This document shows, in pieces, positions 10,001 to 18,480 of a stretch of 64,000 nt of DNA; the first letter of the stretch is position 1, and each line of letters opens with the position of its first letter. Source of the DNA: Cytophagaceae bacterium. Lineage in GTDB: Bacteria; Bacteroidota; Bacteroidia; Cytophagales; Spirosomataceae. Under the pieces are notes generated by a model. That model ran no database searches. It was given only the letters and a program-made list of their open reading frames with translations, and had not been told where the DNA came from. A program made the position numbers and the translations under genes. Location: contig JAIXWQ010000006.1 of assembly GCA_027491195.1 (NCBI GenBank), positions 1 through 64,000 on the forward strand. The letters are read 5' to 3'.

Positions 10001-11387
10001 TGCAGATGGCAACCCAGTTGAAATCGTCATGGGACGTTCTGGTGAGGTTCAAATTGTGAACCCAGCGAACAAACAAGTATTGATCTCTTCTAACATTCCT
10101 TATGGTTCATTCTTACGCGTTAAGGAAGGCCAATCGGTGAAAAAAGGAGATGAAATCTGTGCTTGGGATCCATACAATGCGGTTATCCTTTCTGAGGCTG
10201 AAGGTAAAATTGAATTCGAAGCAATCGAAGAAAACAATACCTACAAAGAAGAAGCGGATGAGCAAACAGGTATGCGTGAGAAGGTCATTGTAGAATCGAA
10301 AGATAAGACAAAGAACCCATCCGTATTAGTGAAAGCAAAAGGGAAAGAAGATTTAGTATACAACGTTCCAGTAGGTGCGCGTTTAGCGATCGACGAAGGA
10401 GATAAAATCAAAGCGGGTCAAATTATCGCTAAGATTCCTCGTGCGGCAGGTAAAACACGTGACATTACGGGAGGTCTTCCACGTGTAACGGAATTATTCG
10501 AAGCACGTAACCCATCTAACCCTGCAGTTGTTACTGAGATTGATGGTGTTATTTCTTACGGTGTGATTAAGCGTGGTAATCGTGAGATTATCGTGACACC
10601 GAAAGAGGGAGCTGAGCGTCGTTACTTAGTACCTTTGACTCGATTCATCTTAGTACAAAATAATGACTTCGTACGTGCTGGTTCTCCACTTTCTGATGGT
10701 GCAATTACACCTTCAGATATCTTGAAGATCAAAGGACCAACAGCGGTACAAGAATATTTAGTGAACGAAATCCAAGACGTATACCGTCTACAAGGTGTGA
10801 AGATCAATGATAAGCACATCGAGTGTATCGTTCGTCAAATGATGCAAAAAGTGCAGATTTTAGAGCCAGGTGATACACAATTCTTACAAGGTCAAAACGT
10901 AGATCGTTTCGTATTCCGTCACGAGAACGACTTGATCTTAGATCAGAAGGTGATTACTGACGCTGGAGATTCTGAGAAATACAAAGCAGGTATGATTCTT
11001 TCAGCTCGTGCTTTACGTGATGAGAACTCTTCGTTAAAACGTAGAGACTTGAAGTTAATGAAAGTACGTGATGCGCAAGCAGCGGTATCTTCTTCTAACT
11101 TACAAGGTATCACGCAAGCTTCGTTAGGAACAGAATCATTCATCTCAGCTGCGTCGTTCCAGGAAACTACGAAAGTACTTTCTGAAGCGTCTATCCGCGC
11201 GAAACAAGATACCTTAGACGGCTTGAAAGAGAACGTTATCGTAGGTCACTTGATTCCAGCAGGTACAGGTCTTCGTCGCTACAAAGACATCTTAGTTACA
11301 TCGAAAGATGAATTAAGAGCAATCGAAGCGAAGAAAGAAGCTGCAGAAATCGCTGAGGCGAAAGAAAAAGTAGAAGCTGCAAACTAA
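7056..11387 (+). CDS. rpoC: RNA polymerase beta' subunit
   Basis: 1443 residues. Carries the catalytic Mg-binding motif [15 protein letters not shown] near residue 475, the N-terminal zinc ribbon [20 protein letters not shown] near 66-85, and the second zinc site [15 protein letters not shown] near 900. Together with RpoB it makes the active centre and clamp. ATG 7056 gives the usual SFKKTRKLN start. Transcription is expected to continue from rpoB and is limited by the hairpin at 11409-11446. No truncation or insertion beyond the Bacteroidota norm is seen. Confidence 0.97.
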   Translation: MSFKKTRKLNSDFQKVTISLASPESILEGSNGEVTQPETINYRTYKPEMGGLFCERIFGPTKDWECHCGKYKRIRYKGIICDRCGVEVTEKKVRRERMGHIELVVPVAHIWYFRSLPNKIGYMLGLSTKKLDQVIYYERFVVVQPGMYAEEGKIGSQYLDFLTEDEYLDILDKLPRENQHLPDEDPQKFIAKMGADALNMLLSRIDLDSLSADLRHSADTESSQQRKAEALKRLKVVEAFRESIGRIDNRPEWMIIKMVPVIPPELRPLVPLDGGRFATSDLNDLYRRVIIRNNRLKRLIEIKAPEVILRNEKRMLQEAVDSLFDNSRKVNAVRSEGNRALKSLSDMLKGKQGRFRQNLLGKRVDYSGRSVIVVGPELKMHECGLPKDMAAELFKPFVIRKLIERGIVKTVKSAKKIVDRKDPVVWDILENVMKGHPVLLNRAPTLHRLGIQAFQPKLIEGKAIQLHPLTCTAFNADFDGDQMAVHVPLGHEAILEASLLMLASHNILNPANGAPITVPSQDMVLGLYYVTKGRKSTPDHKVAGEGSRFYGFEEVVIALNEKKLSKHANIVVKATVRKEDGTLVQEMVETVAGRVLFNLCVPEQVGYINELLTKKKLQQIISHVHKICGMARTAQFLDDIKELGFQQAFHGGLSMGIGDVQIPAEKASLVKKAQEDVQAVWDNYLMGLITDNERYNAVIDIWTKVNSKITETLMKQMEEDNQGFNAIYMMMHSGARGSREQIRQLGGMRGLMAKPQKNLQGSVGEIIENPILSNFKEGLDVLEYFISTHGARKGLADTALKTADAGYLTRRLHDVAQDVIVNEEDCGTLRGIEVFPLKDNEEIIEPLSERILGRVSIHDVYDPITNELIVASGDEINEAIATKIDETAIESVEIRSVLTCETKSGVCAKCYGRNLATAAMVNLGEAVGVIASQSIGEPGTQLTLRTFHVGGTAQNVSLDASVKAKFDGVINFEEVRSVSSTDADGNPVEIVMGRSGEVQIVNPANKQVLISSNIPYGSFLRVKEGQSVKKGDEICAWDPYNAVILSEAEGKIEFEAIEENNTYKEEADEQTGMREKVIVESKDKTKNPSVLVKAKGKEDLVYNVPVGARLAIDEGDKIKAGQIIAKIPRAAGKTRDITGGLPRVTELFEARNPSNPAVVTEIDGVISYGVIKRGNREIIVTPKEGAERRYLVPLTRFILVQNNDFVRAGSPLSDGAITPSDILKIKGPTAVQEYLVNEIQDVYRLQGVKINDKHIECIVRQMMQKVQILEPGDTQFLQGQNVDRFVFRHENDLILDQKVITDAGDSEKYKAGMILSARALRDENSSLKRRDLKLMKVRDAQAAVSSSNLQGITQASLGTESFISAASFQETTKVLSEASIRAKQDTLDGLKENVIVGHLIPAGTGLRRYKDILVTSKDELRAIEAKKEAAEIAEAKEKVEAAN

Positions 11388-11408
11388 TTTGTAGATTCAT
11401 TTGAATAG

Positions 11409-11446
11409 ACCCCCGGCTTTTCTTAAGTTCGGGGGTTTATTTTTTA
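11409..11446 (+). terminator. Terminator after rpoC
   Basis: ACCCCCG at 11409-11415 pairs with CGGGGGT at 11430-11436, with inner CTT/AAG pairing, and a T-rich run follows. It lies in the 72-nt gap before the DUF3467 gene, so that gene may be expressed by read-through or from its own weak promoter. Confidence 0.8.
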
Positions 11447-11459
11447 CCAAAAAAGAAAT

Positions 11460-11780
11460 ATGGAAAACCCCACTGAAGAAAATCAATTAAATATCGAACT
11501 TCCAGAGGAAATGGCGGAAGGTCATTATGTGAATTTAGCACTCATCGCGCACAGCCCATCGGAATTCGTGATGGACTTTATTCGCATCTTACCAGGTCTT
11601 CCAAAGGCCAAAGTAAAGTCCCGCGTTGTCATGACTCCGGACCATGCCTATCGCTTAATGCAGGCGTTGCAAGAGAATATATTGAAGTACGAAGAGGCCT
11701 TTGGCCCTATTATGAAGGAGGGGGATGCCTCAGGTTTCCAATTCCCGATGAATTATAACGGCCCCATAGGCGAAGCGTAA
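11460..11780 (+). CDS. DUF3467 family protein
   Basis: 106 residues, acidic, no signal peptide or membrane segment. It matches the DUF3467 pattern: a strand-rich core GHYVNLALIAHSPSEFVMDFIRILPG followed by KVKSRVVMTPDHAYRLMQAL and a C-terminal helix. The family is widespread in Bacteroidota and other bacteria, is often found immediately after rpoC as here, and has no established function. A weak resemblance to the COG/DUF3467 immunoglobulin-like fold is all that can be said. It sits between two terminators (11409 and 11797). Confidence 0.85.
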   Translation: MENPTEENQLNIELPEEMAEGHYVNLALIAHSPSEFVMDFIRILPGLPKAKVKSRVVMTPDHAYRLMQALQENILKYEEAFGPIMKEGDASGFQFPMNYNGPIGEA

Positions 11781-11796
11781 ACGTTTTAGGTCATTT

Positions 11797-11842
11797 AATC
11801 CCATTTTTTTAGCTGAAAATCAGGTAAAAAGGTGGGATTTTT
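11797..11842 (+). terminator. Terminator after the DUF3467 gene
   Basis: AATCCCA at 11797-11803 and TGGGATT at 11833-11839 form the outer stem. A T-run pairs with an A-run inside it, and CTGA-AAA-TCAG forms the tip. TTT follows. It separates the rpoBC unit from the hexuronate operon. Confidence 0.75.
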
Positions 11843-11867
11843 GCCTTTTAAAGGAAATTAGAATTAT

Positions 11868-13319
11868 ATGCGCTTATCGAAAAAATTCCTGGAGTCAGGC
11901 ACGTTGAACTCATCCATTCCTTTACAAACCCCACCGGCAGACATTTTTAGCTATCCGGAGAAAGTCCTGCAATTTGGGACAGGAGTTTTGCAACGCGGTC
12001 TTTGCGATTTCTATATCGACAAAGCAAACCGCGCGGGCATTTTCAAAGGCCGGGTAGTCGTAGTGAAGTCGACTTCAAAAGGGGGTGCGGATGCGTTCGA
12101 CGAACAAGACGGTTTGTATACGCATTGCATTAAAGGAATCGAAGATGGCGTAGCGAAAGAAGAGAACATCATTAACTCCTCTATTTCTCGCACGATTACT
12201 GCGTCTAAAGACTGGGATGCCATTCTAGCCTGCGCAAAAAGTGAAGACATGCAAATCGTGTTATCCAACACGACCGAAGTAGGAATCAGCTATGTAGCGA
12301 ATGATCCAATTGCCAATGGATGTCCTAACTCCTTCCCTGCAAAATTATTAGCGTTCTTGCATGCGCGTTTTACGCATTTTCAAGGATCGGCTTCTTCCGG
12401 AATGGTCATCGTGCCTACCGAATTGATTATCAACAACGGAGATAAATTAAAGGAGATTGTATTAAAATTAGCGGCAGACCACGGTCTCTCAGCTGATTTC
12501 GTAGCTTGGTTACACAACGCGAATCATTTCTGTAATTCCTTAGTGGATCGCATCGTTCCGGGTAGCCCTGATGCGGCGACTAACGCGGAGATTTGTGCCA
12601 AGCTTGGTTACGAAGATTCCTTACTGATCATCTCAGAGGTATATAGCCTGTGGGCGATTCAGGGCGGAGCGAAAGTGAAAGAAGTATTGTCATTTGCGCC
12701 GGCTGATAAGGGGGTGATTATTGCAGAGGATATCGAGATCTACCGCGAGTTGAAATTGCGCTTATTGAATGGCACGCATACCTTATTGTGCGGGATGTCC
12801 TTTTTATTAGGCTTCCGCATCGTGAAGGATGTGATGGCAAATGGCTATTTGAGCAAGTTGATTATGAATTTGATGCTGAGCGAATTAGCGCTGGGCATTC
12901 CCTATAAGATGGACTTTAAGGTGGCGGATCGTTTCGGGCGTTCGGTTTTAGACCGTTTCCGCAACCCGTTCATTAACCACAAGTTAATCGACATTACGGT
13001 TCAGTATACGACCAAAATGCGTATGCGCAACGTGCCTTTGTTAGTGAACTATGCGAAGAATTTTGGCAAAGCTCCAGAGCTATTCTGCATGGGATTCGCA
13101 GCCTATTTGCAGTTTATGCACGCGGTGAAAGAAGAAAATGGAAAGTATTATGGCGATAGCAATGGTGAGGCCTACCCTATCCAATGTGACTATGCCCCTT
13201 ATTTTTATGAGGCATGGAAGAATTTTGATTTGAAGAAAGTATTAGCGGATAAAGAACTTTGGGGAGAGGACTTAAGTGCGGTTCCCGGGTTTGTGGAGGG
13301 GGTTAGTAAGTATATTTAA
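11868..13319 (+). CDS. uxaB: Tagaturonate reductase (altronate oxidoreductase)
   Basis: 483 residues of the mannitol dehydrogenase family. Reduces D-tagaturonate to D-altronate with NADH in galacturonate catabolism. The N-terminal VLQFGTGVLQRGLCDFYIDKAN is the Rossmann-type nucleotide-binding segment, and the C-terminal helical half contains RLLNGTHTLLCGMSFLLGF, typical of polyol/uronate dehydrogenases. Fructuronate reductase (UxuB) is the closest alternative, but the length and the GVLQRG...TSKGGADAF pattern favour UxaB. It heads a five-gene uronate cluster and is separated from uxaC by a 213-bp word-array spacer beginning two bases after its stop. No promoter with a clear TAnnTTTG was found upstream. 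Confidence 0.88.
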   Translation: MRLSKKFLESGTLNSSIPLQTPPADIFSYPEKVLQFGTGVLQRGLCDFYIDKANRAGIFKGRVVVVKSTSKGGADAFDEQDGLYTHCIKGIEDGVAKEENIINSSISRTITASKDWDAILACAKSEDMQIVLSNTTEVGISYVANDPIANGCPNSFPAKLLAFLHARFTHFQGSASSGMVIVPTELIINNGDKLKEIVLKLAADHGLSADFVAWLHNANHFCNSLVDRIVPGSPDAATNAEICAKLGYEDSLLIISEVYSLWAIQGGAKVKEVLSFAPADKGVIIAEDIEIYRELKLRLLNGTHTLLCGMSFLLGFRIVKDVMANGYLSKLIMNLMLSELALGIPYKMDFKVADRFGRSVLDRFRNPFINHKLIDITVQYTTKMRMRNVPLLVNYAKNFGKAPELFCMGFAAYLQFMHAVKEENGKYYGDSNGEAYPIQCDYAPYFYEAWKNFDLKKVLADKELWGEDLSAVPGFVEGVSKYI

Positions 13320-13321
13320 GA

Positions 13322-13384
13322 GAGTATAGAGTAGAGAGTATAGATTTAAAGCATAAAGAATAGAGCATAAAGAATAAAGGAGGA
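13322..13384 (+). repeat. 7-bp word array between uxaB and uxaC, first block
   Basis: Nine heptamers in unbroken register starting two bases after the uxaB stop: GAGTATA, GAGTAGA, GAGTATA, GATTTAA, then AGCATAA, AGAATAG, AGCATAA, AGAATAA, AGGAGGA. The second group is the same word family as 2733-2781, and the first recurs at 47120-47147. Confidence 0.85.
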
Positions 13385-13399
13385 ATCGCCTGCGGCGAT
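13385..13399. repeat. Mini-hairpin ATCGCC-TGC-GGCGAT
   Basis: Perfect 6-bp stem identical to that at 2808-2822, with a different 3-nt loop, and again placed directly after an AGCATAA-type word array. Confidence 0.8.
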
Positions 13400-13443
13400 G
13401 AATATGAAATATTTTAATGTCATTCTTTGAACTTTGCCACAGA

Positions 13444-13513
13444 CGACTAACTACTGACGACTGGCTACTGACTACCGACTACTGACCACTGTCCACTGCC
13501 CACTAACTACTGA
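13444..13513 (+). repeat. 7-bp word array CTACTGA type, ten units
   Basis: Ten consecutive heptamers with no register slip: CGACTAA, CTACTGA, CGACTGG, CTACTGA, CTACCGA, CTACTGA, CCACTGT, CCACTGC, CCACTAA, CTACTGA. It ends 19 bp before the uxaC start. It is a different word family from 13322-13384. Confidence 0.9.
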
Positions 13514-13532
13514 ATAGATTAAACGAAATACT

Positions 13533-14939
13533 ATGAAAGCGTTTTTAGATAAAGATTTCTTGTTGCAGTCAGAGACCGCACAGACTTTGTACCATCAATA
13601 TGCGGCAAAAATGCCCATCATTGATTACCACAATCACTTGATTCCGCAGCAAATTGCGGAGGACAAGCAATTCGATAATGTATCCCAAATCTGGCTAGCC
13701 GGCGACCACTACAAGTGGCGTGCGATGCGTGCGCATGGGGTGGATGAAAAATACATCACGGGGAATGCGTCAGACGAGGAGAAATTCTTAAAGTGGGCAG
13801 AGACAGTACCTTACACGATGCGTAACCCACTTTATCACTGGACGCATTTAGAGCTGCAACGTTATTTTGGGATTACGGAATTATTAAATGCAGAAAGTGG
13901 GAAGCGAATCTACGACCAATGCAATGCTTTGTTGCGTACGAAGGAGTTTTCTGTGCGCAATTTATTGCTAAAAATGAACGTGAAGGCGCTTTGTACGACG
14001 GATGATCCGATCGACAATTTGGCCTATCATAAACAAATAAAAGAGAGCGGCTCCGCGATCAAAGTATTGCCTACCTTTCGTCCGGACAAGGCGATGGGCG
14101 TGGATGATGAGATCGTGTTCGTGGAGTATGTGAATTCACTGGCGAAAGCGGCGGCGATGGAGATTCACACCTTAGCTGATTATAAAAAGGCGATCGCGGC
14201 GAGACATGATTTCTTTCATTCGGTGGGATGCCGTTTAAGCGATCACGGATTAGAGCAGATTTATGCGGACGAGTATACCGAGCAAGAAATCACGCACATC
14301 TTTGAGCGTTTGATGACCGGAAAAACGATTAATCAAAAGGAGAAAGTGCAGTTCAAATCAGCGATGCTGGTGTATTTTGCGCATTTAGATCATGCAAAAG
14401 GTTGGACACAACAGTTCCACTTAGGTGCGATTAGAAATAACAATGACCGTCTCTTAGGGACTTTAGGGCCTGATACGGGATTTGATTCGATTGGGGATTT
14501 TGAGCAGGCACGTCCTTTATCGAAATTCTTAAATCACTTAGATTCGACGAATCAATTAGCAAAGACGATTTTATATAATTTGAATCCACGCGATAACGAA
14601 TTATTAGCGACGATGACGGGTAATTTCCAAGATGGAACCATCGTAGGAAAGATGCAATTTGGGTCAGGCTGGTGGTTTTTAGACCAAAAAGACGGGATGG
14701 AAAAGCAAATCAATGCGCTATCAAATATGGGGATGTTAAGCCACTTCGTGGGGATGTTAACAGACTCCAGAAGCTTCCTTTCGTTCCCTCGCCATGAGTA
14801 TTTTAGAAGAATCTTGTGTAATTTACTGGGCGCGGATGTGGAAAATGGCGAATTGCCAGCAGATATCGCGTGGTTAGGGAAGTTGGTGGAGGACATTTCG
14901 TATAACAACGCGGCAGGATTTTTTAATTTCGAGAACTAA
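13533..14939 (+). CDS. uxaC: Uronate (glucuronate/galacturonate) isomerase
   Basis: 468 residues, amidohydrolase-superfamily fold. Isomerises D-galacturonate to D-tagaturonate and D-glucuronate to D-fructuronate. The signature IDYHNHLIPQQIAED near residues 30-45 holds the metal-ligand HxH. GAIRNNNDRLLGTLGPDTGFDSIGD and LTDSRSFLSFPRHEYFRR are conserved in UxaC. Its stop overlaps the kdgK start by one base (TAATG), so the two are translationally coupled. The 5' side is the word-array spacer, so this gene could have a promoter there or be read through from uxaB. Confidence 0.94.
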   Translation: MKAFLDKDFLLQSETAQTLYHQYAAKMPIIDYHNHLIPQQIAEDKQFDNVSQIWLAGDHYKWRAMRAHGVDEKYITGNASDEEKFLKWAETVPYTMRNPLYHWTHLELQRYFGITELLNAESGKRIYDQCNALLRTKEFSVRNLLLKMNVKALCTTDDPIDNLAYHKQIKESGSAIKVLPTFRPDKAMGVDDEIVFVEYVNSLAKAAAMEIHTLADYKKAIAARHDFFHSVGCRLSDHGLEQIYADEYTEQEITHIFERLMTGKTINQKEKVQFKSAMLVYFAHLDHAKGWTQQFHLGAIRNNNDRLLGTLGPDTGFDSIGDFEQARPLSKFLNHLDSTNQLAKTILYNLNPRDNELLATMTGNFQDGTIVGKMQFGSGWWFLDQKDGMEKQINALSNMGMLSHFVGMLTDSRSFLSFPRHEYFRRILCNLLGADVENGELPADIAWLGKLVEDISYNNAAGFFNFEN

Positions 14940-15949
14940 TGAAGAAGGTTATTACTTTTGGTGAAATCATGGGGCGTTTAAGTCCTGCAGGTTATGGCCG
15001 AATCACGCAAGCGCAATCGTTGAACATCACTTATGGTGGCGGTGAGGCGAACGTAGCAGGTGGTTTAGCTCACATCGGTATCCCGGCAGAACACGTAACT
15101 TGTTTCCCAAACAATGAATTAGGCAAAGCAGCCACGGGTTATTACCGCCAAGTGGGTGTGGATATGTCCCATACAGCCTATAAAGAAGGGCGATTAGGTT
15201 TGTATTTCGTCGAGTTTGGGGCAGCCATGCGCCCGAGCAAAGTGACGTATGACCGCGCTGATTCTGCTTTCGCTAATTTAAATCCAGCTGATTTTAACTG
15301 GAAAGAGATCTTCGCAGGTGCGGGCTGGTTCCACTGGACGGGCATTACGCCAGCGATTTCAGAGGCGGCGACGGTTGCTTTGAGAGCGGCCTTGAAGGAA
15401 GCAAAAGCGCAGGGTTTAACGATTTCGGCGGATGTGAATTACCGGAAGAACCTTTGGCAATATGGTAAATCAGTGAAAGAAGTGATGCCGGACTTGATCG
15501 CACAATGTGATATCATCGTGTGCGGAAAGGCGGATGCGGAAGATATTTTAGATATCGTTCCAGATGGCCGTGTTAAGAGTGGCTGGCATGATATTTGCCT
15601 GCAAATCAAAGAGCGTTTCCCTAACTTAAAGAAGATTATCAACACGAAAAGAGGCCAGATTTCAGCTTCTCAAAATACCTTATCAGCCACTTCATTTGAT
15701 GGCTCGAAAGTCATTAAATCAGAAACCGTAGAAATCTCCCAAATCGTCGATCGAATTGGCGGTGGAGATGCTTTCATGGCGGGATATATTTACGGAAACT
15801 TAGTCTATGGCGACGAGGCGAAATCTTTAGCTTTCGCTGTGGCGGCTTCCGCTTTAAAACATACGATCGAGGGAGATATTAATTTATCCAACTTAGACGA
15901 AATTGAAACCGTCATGGGCGGTGATATTACTGGACGATTAAAAAGATAA
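14939..15949 (+). CDS. kdgK: 2-keto-3-deoxygluconate kinase
   Basis: 336 residues, PfkB/ribokinase family. Phosphorylates 2-keto-3-deoxygluconate (KDG) to KDPG with ATP. Evidence: GEIMGRLSP at the N-terminus, YGGGEANVAGGLAHIG near residue 30, and the C-terminal PfkB signature IVDRIGGGDAFMAGYIYG with its catalytic Asp. Context with uxaC (1-nt overlap upstream) and kdgA (2-nt gap downstream) fixes the substrate as KDG rather than another sugar. Confidence 0.92.
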   Translation: MKKVITFGEIMGRLSPAGYGRITQAQSLNITYGGGEANVAGGLAHIGIPAEHVTCFPNNELGKAATGYYRQVGVDMSHTAYKEGRLGLYFVEFGAAMRPSKVTYDRADSAFANLNPADFNWKEIFAGAGWFHWTGITPAISEAATVALRAALKEAKAQGLTISADVNYRKNLWQYGKSVKEVMPDLIAQCDIIVCGKADAEDILDIVPDGRVKSGWHDICLQIKERFPNLKKIINTKRGQISASQNTLSATSFDGSKVIKSETVEISQIVDRIGGGDAFMAGYIYGNLVYGDEAKSLAFAVAASALKHTIEGDINLSNLDEIETVMGGDITGRLKR

Positions 15950-15951
15950 TA

Positions 15952-16614
15952 ATGGCTAGAAATTCAGCAGATGTAGTGTACTCTCGATTAGCGGAAACGC
16001 CGATCGTTCCTTTATTTTTCAATGCCGATCAAAAAATCGCAGAAAACGTCCTTAAAGCCTGCTATGACGGTGGAATTCGCGTATTTGAATTCACGAATCG
16101 CGGCGAAGCCGCTCCAGCAATTTTTGCTAAATTAATCGACTTCTGCGAGAAAGAATGTCCAGATTTAGTGCTTGGAATCGGAACGATTTTTGACGAAAAG
16201 CAAGCAAAAGAATTCATCGAAATGGGTGCAGACTTTATGTTGCAACCATTCACTACGGCTTCCGTAGGCGAGATTTGTGCGAAACACGATATCCCATGGA
16301 TGCCTGGAACGATGACCCTAACGGAGATCCGCAATGCGGAGGTTTTAGGCGCGAAGTATGTGAAAATTTTCCCGGGTAACGTGGTGGGTCCAGCTTTCGT
16401 AAAGGCAATTCAAGGACCGATGCCGAAGACAAAAATTATGGTGACTGGTGGCGTGGAGCCGAATCGCGAGAGTTTACAATCGTGGTTCAGTGCGGGTGCT
16501 GCGGCCGTGGGTATGGGATCTCAATTATTCCCAGCCGAATTAATACAAAAACAAGACTATACCTCTATATCAAACACGATCGCTAACCTGATCAAAACCT
16601 ATCACGAACTTTAA
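15952..16614 (+). CDS. kdgA: KDPG/KHG aldolase
   Basis: 220 residues, class I aldolase. Splits 2-keto-3-deoxy-6-phosphogluconate to pyruvate and glyceraldehyde-3-phosphate. The Schiff-base lysine is in AKYVKIFPGN. The glutamate in FEFTNRGE and the phosphate loop MVTGGVEPN are also present. Final step of the uronate route encoded here. It is placed 2 nt after kdgK and 1 nt before exuT. Confidence 0.93.
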   Translation: MARNSADVVYSRLAETPIVPLFFNADQKIAENVLKACYDGGIRVFEFTNRGEAAPAIFAKLIDFCEKECPDLVLGIGTIFDEKQAKEFIEMGADFMLQPFTTASVGEICAKHDIPWMPGTMTLTEIRNAEVLGAKYVKIFPGNVVGPAFVKAIQGPMPKTKIMVTGGVEPNRESLQSWFSAGAAAVGMGSQLFPAELIQKQDYTSISNTIANLIKTYHEL

Positions 16615-16615
16615 T

Positions 16616-17899
16616 ATGGAAACAATTGGAAAGTACCGCTGGAAAATATGCGCACTGCTATTTTTCGCGACGACGATTAACTACCTAGACCGCCAGGTAA
16701 TTGGTTTATTGAAGCCGGTATTAGAAAAAGAATTTGATTGGTCAGAAACAGACTATTCGAATATTGTGATCACTTTCCAAGCAGCCTATGCGATTAGTTT
16801 ATTGGGTTTTGGCGGAATTATTGACCGTATCGGTACGAAATTAGGCTATTCCATTTCGATCGTGGTTTGGAGTATTGCGGCGATGATGCACGCTTTAGCC
16901 ACAGGAACGATGAGCTTTGCGTTTATGCGTGGCTTATTAGGTCTAGGCGAGGCGGGTAATTTCCCGGCGGCGATTAAGACCGTAGCGGAATGGTTCCCTA
17001 AAAACGAACGTGCGTTAGCGACAGGTATCTTTAATTCAGGAGCGAATATCGGCGCCGTAGCTGCGCCTATTTTAGTGCCTTGGATTTTAGGAGTATACGG
17101 TTGGGAAATGGCTTTCATTGCGACTGGAGCGATCGGATTTATTTGGTTGATCTTCTGGTGGTTCTATTATGAAGTGCCTTCTAAGCATAAGTCTTTATCA
17201 AAAGCAGAATTCGACTATATCCACGCGGATATGGAGGCGAAGGATGACAACGTGACTCCGGTTCGATGGAGTAAATTATTCGGATTCAAGCAGACTTGGG
17301 CTTTCTTTTTTGGGAAGATGTTTACGGATCCGATCTGGTGGTTCTTCCTTTTCTGGTTGCCTTCTTATTTCTCTGAGCGCTTCCATTTGGACTTAAAGAA
17401 GCCTAGTTTAGAATTGATTATTGTCTATACAGCGACGACGATCGGTAGTATCGGTGGTGGATATTTATCTGGCTATTTAATCAATAAAGGCTGGCCTTCA
17501 TTCAAGGCGAGAAAGTGGTCGATGTTCAGTTTCGCGATCGCGGTGGTACCGATTATGTTAGCGCGTTACTGCGATAATATCTGGCAGGCGGTAGGATTGA
17601 TTTCCTTAGCGGCAGCGGCTCACCAGGCTTGGAGCGCGAATATCTATTCGATTGCGACGGATATGTTCCCGAAGAAAGCCGTTAGTTCGGTGATCGGAAT
17701 CGGGGGTATGGCGGGTTCTGTGGGCGGTATTTTCTTCCCGATGATTGTGGGATCGTTATTAGACAAATACAAGTTATTAGGTAATATCAACGATGGTTAT
17801 AATATCATCTTCTTGCTTTGCGGAAGTGCGTATATGATCGCTTGGGTGATTATTTACAGCTTAGTACCTACGCTAGAAACAGCGAAGATCGACGACTAG
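16616..17899 (+). CDS. exuT: Hexuronate transporter, MFS family
   Basis: 427 residues with about twelve membrane helices; anion:cation symporter branch of the major facilitator superfamily. The motif FFATTINYLDRQVIGLLKP at the first helix and the GLGEAGNFPAAIKTVAEWFP segment near residue 110 are typical of ExuT/GudP-type uronate:H+ symporters. Being last in the uronate operon supports galacturonate/glucuronate as substrate. The gene end overlaps the convergent siroheme gene by 4 bp, and no terminator is visible there. Confidence 0.9.
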   Translation: METIGKYRWKICALLFFATTINYLDRQVIGLLKPVLEKEFDWSETDYSNIVITFQAAYAISLLGFGGIIDRIGTKLGYSISIVVWSIAAMMHALATGTMSFAFMRGLLGLGEAGNFPAAIKTVAEWFPKNERALATGIFNSGANIGAVAAPILVPWILGVYGWEMAFIATGAIGFIWLIFWWFYYEVPSKHKSLSKAEFDYIHADMEAKDDNVTPVRWSKLFGFKQTWAFFFGKMFTDPIWWFFLFWLPSYFSERFHLDLKKPSLELIIVYTATTIGSIGGGYLSGYLINKGWPSFKARKWSMFSFAIAVVPIMLARYCDNIWQAVGLISLAAAAHQAWSANIYSIATDMFPKKAVSSVIGIGGMAGSVGGIFFPMIVGSLLDKYKLLGNINDGYNIIFLLCGSAYMIAWVIIYSLVPTLETAKIDD

Positions 17900-18480
17900 T
17901 CTTTTTTAGGGAAGATTAAGTTCTTCGTCAATTCATTTAATTGGGTGATTTTCTCTTGAAAGTCACCCTTTAGTGTTTTTCGGGCAGCCTCTAATTGTTC
18001 GAGGGAAGTTTGGATTTCGTCTGGGATGACGTCCTCTAGGAAGGCTCTGATTCTTTTGGCCAAAGTAGGTGATTTCCCATTCGTGGAAATCGCAATCTTC
18101 AAGTCACCTTTTTGGACGATAGACCCGAGGTAGAAATCACACAAAGGAGGCGTATCAGCCACATTGCACAACAAATGCTGCGCTGCAGCTAATGCCTTTA
18201 TTTCCGCGTGTAATGCGGGTGAATCCGTCGCACAGATAATCAAGTCTAATCCTACTAAATCGGAGGCTTGAAAGCCGCGCTCAATGATACGAACCCGCGG
18301 GAAATCCTGTAAATACTCCAACGTTTCCGGTCGGAAGAAAGGGGCCACTAAAGTCAAATTTGCCTCCGGCGAATTACGCAATATAGCGGATGCTTTTTCA
18401 AGCGCAACGTTTCCTCCTCCCACGACCAAAGTCTGGATCTGATCCATTTTCAAGAAGATCGGAAACATCGTATTAGGCAT
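17896..18480 (-). CDS. Precorrin-2 dehydrogenase / sirohydrochlorin ferrochelatase-type protein (CysG N-domain)
   Basis: 194 residues corresponding only to the N-terminal (Met8-like) half of CysG. It oxidises precorrin-2 to sirohydrochlorin, with a possible chelatase function, for siroheme used by sulfite and nitrite reductases. Evidence: the NAD-binding start TLVVGGGNVALEKASAIL, the segment LIICATDSPALHAEIKALA and the NVADTPPLCDFYLGSIVQKGDLKIAISTNGKSPTLAKRIR block. The methyltransferase half is absent, so a separate CobA-type enzyme is expected. The ATG at 18480 overlaps the end of rlmN by 8 bp. It is last in a six-gene minus-strand operon. Confidence 0.88.
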   Translation of the reverse strand: MPNTMFPIFLKMDQIQTLVVGGGNVALEKASAILRNSPEANLTLVAPFFRPETLEYLQDFPRVRIIERGFQASDLVGLDLIICATDSPALHAEIKALAAAQHLLCNVADTPPLCDFYLGSIVQKGDLKIAISTNGKSPTLAKRIRAFLEDVIPDEIQTSLEQLEAARKTLKGDFQEKITQLNELTKNLIFPKKD

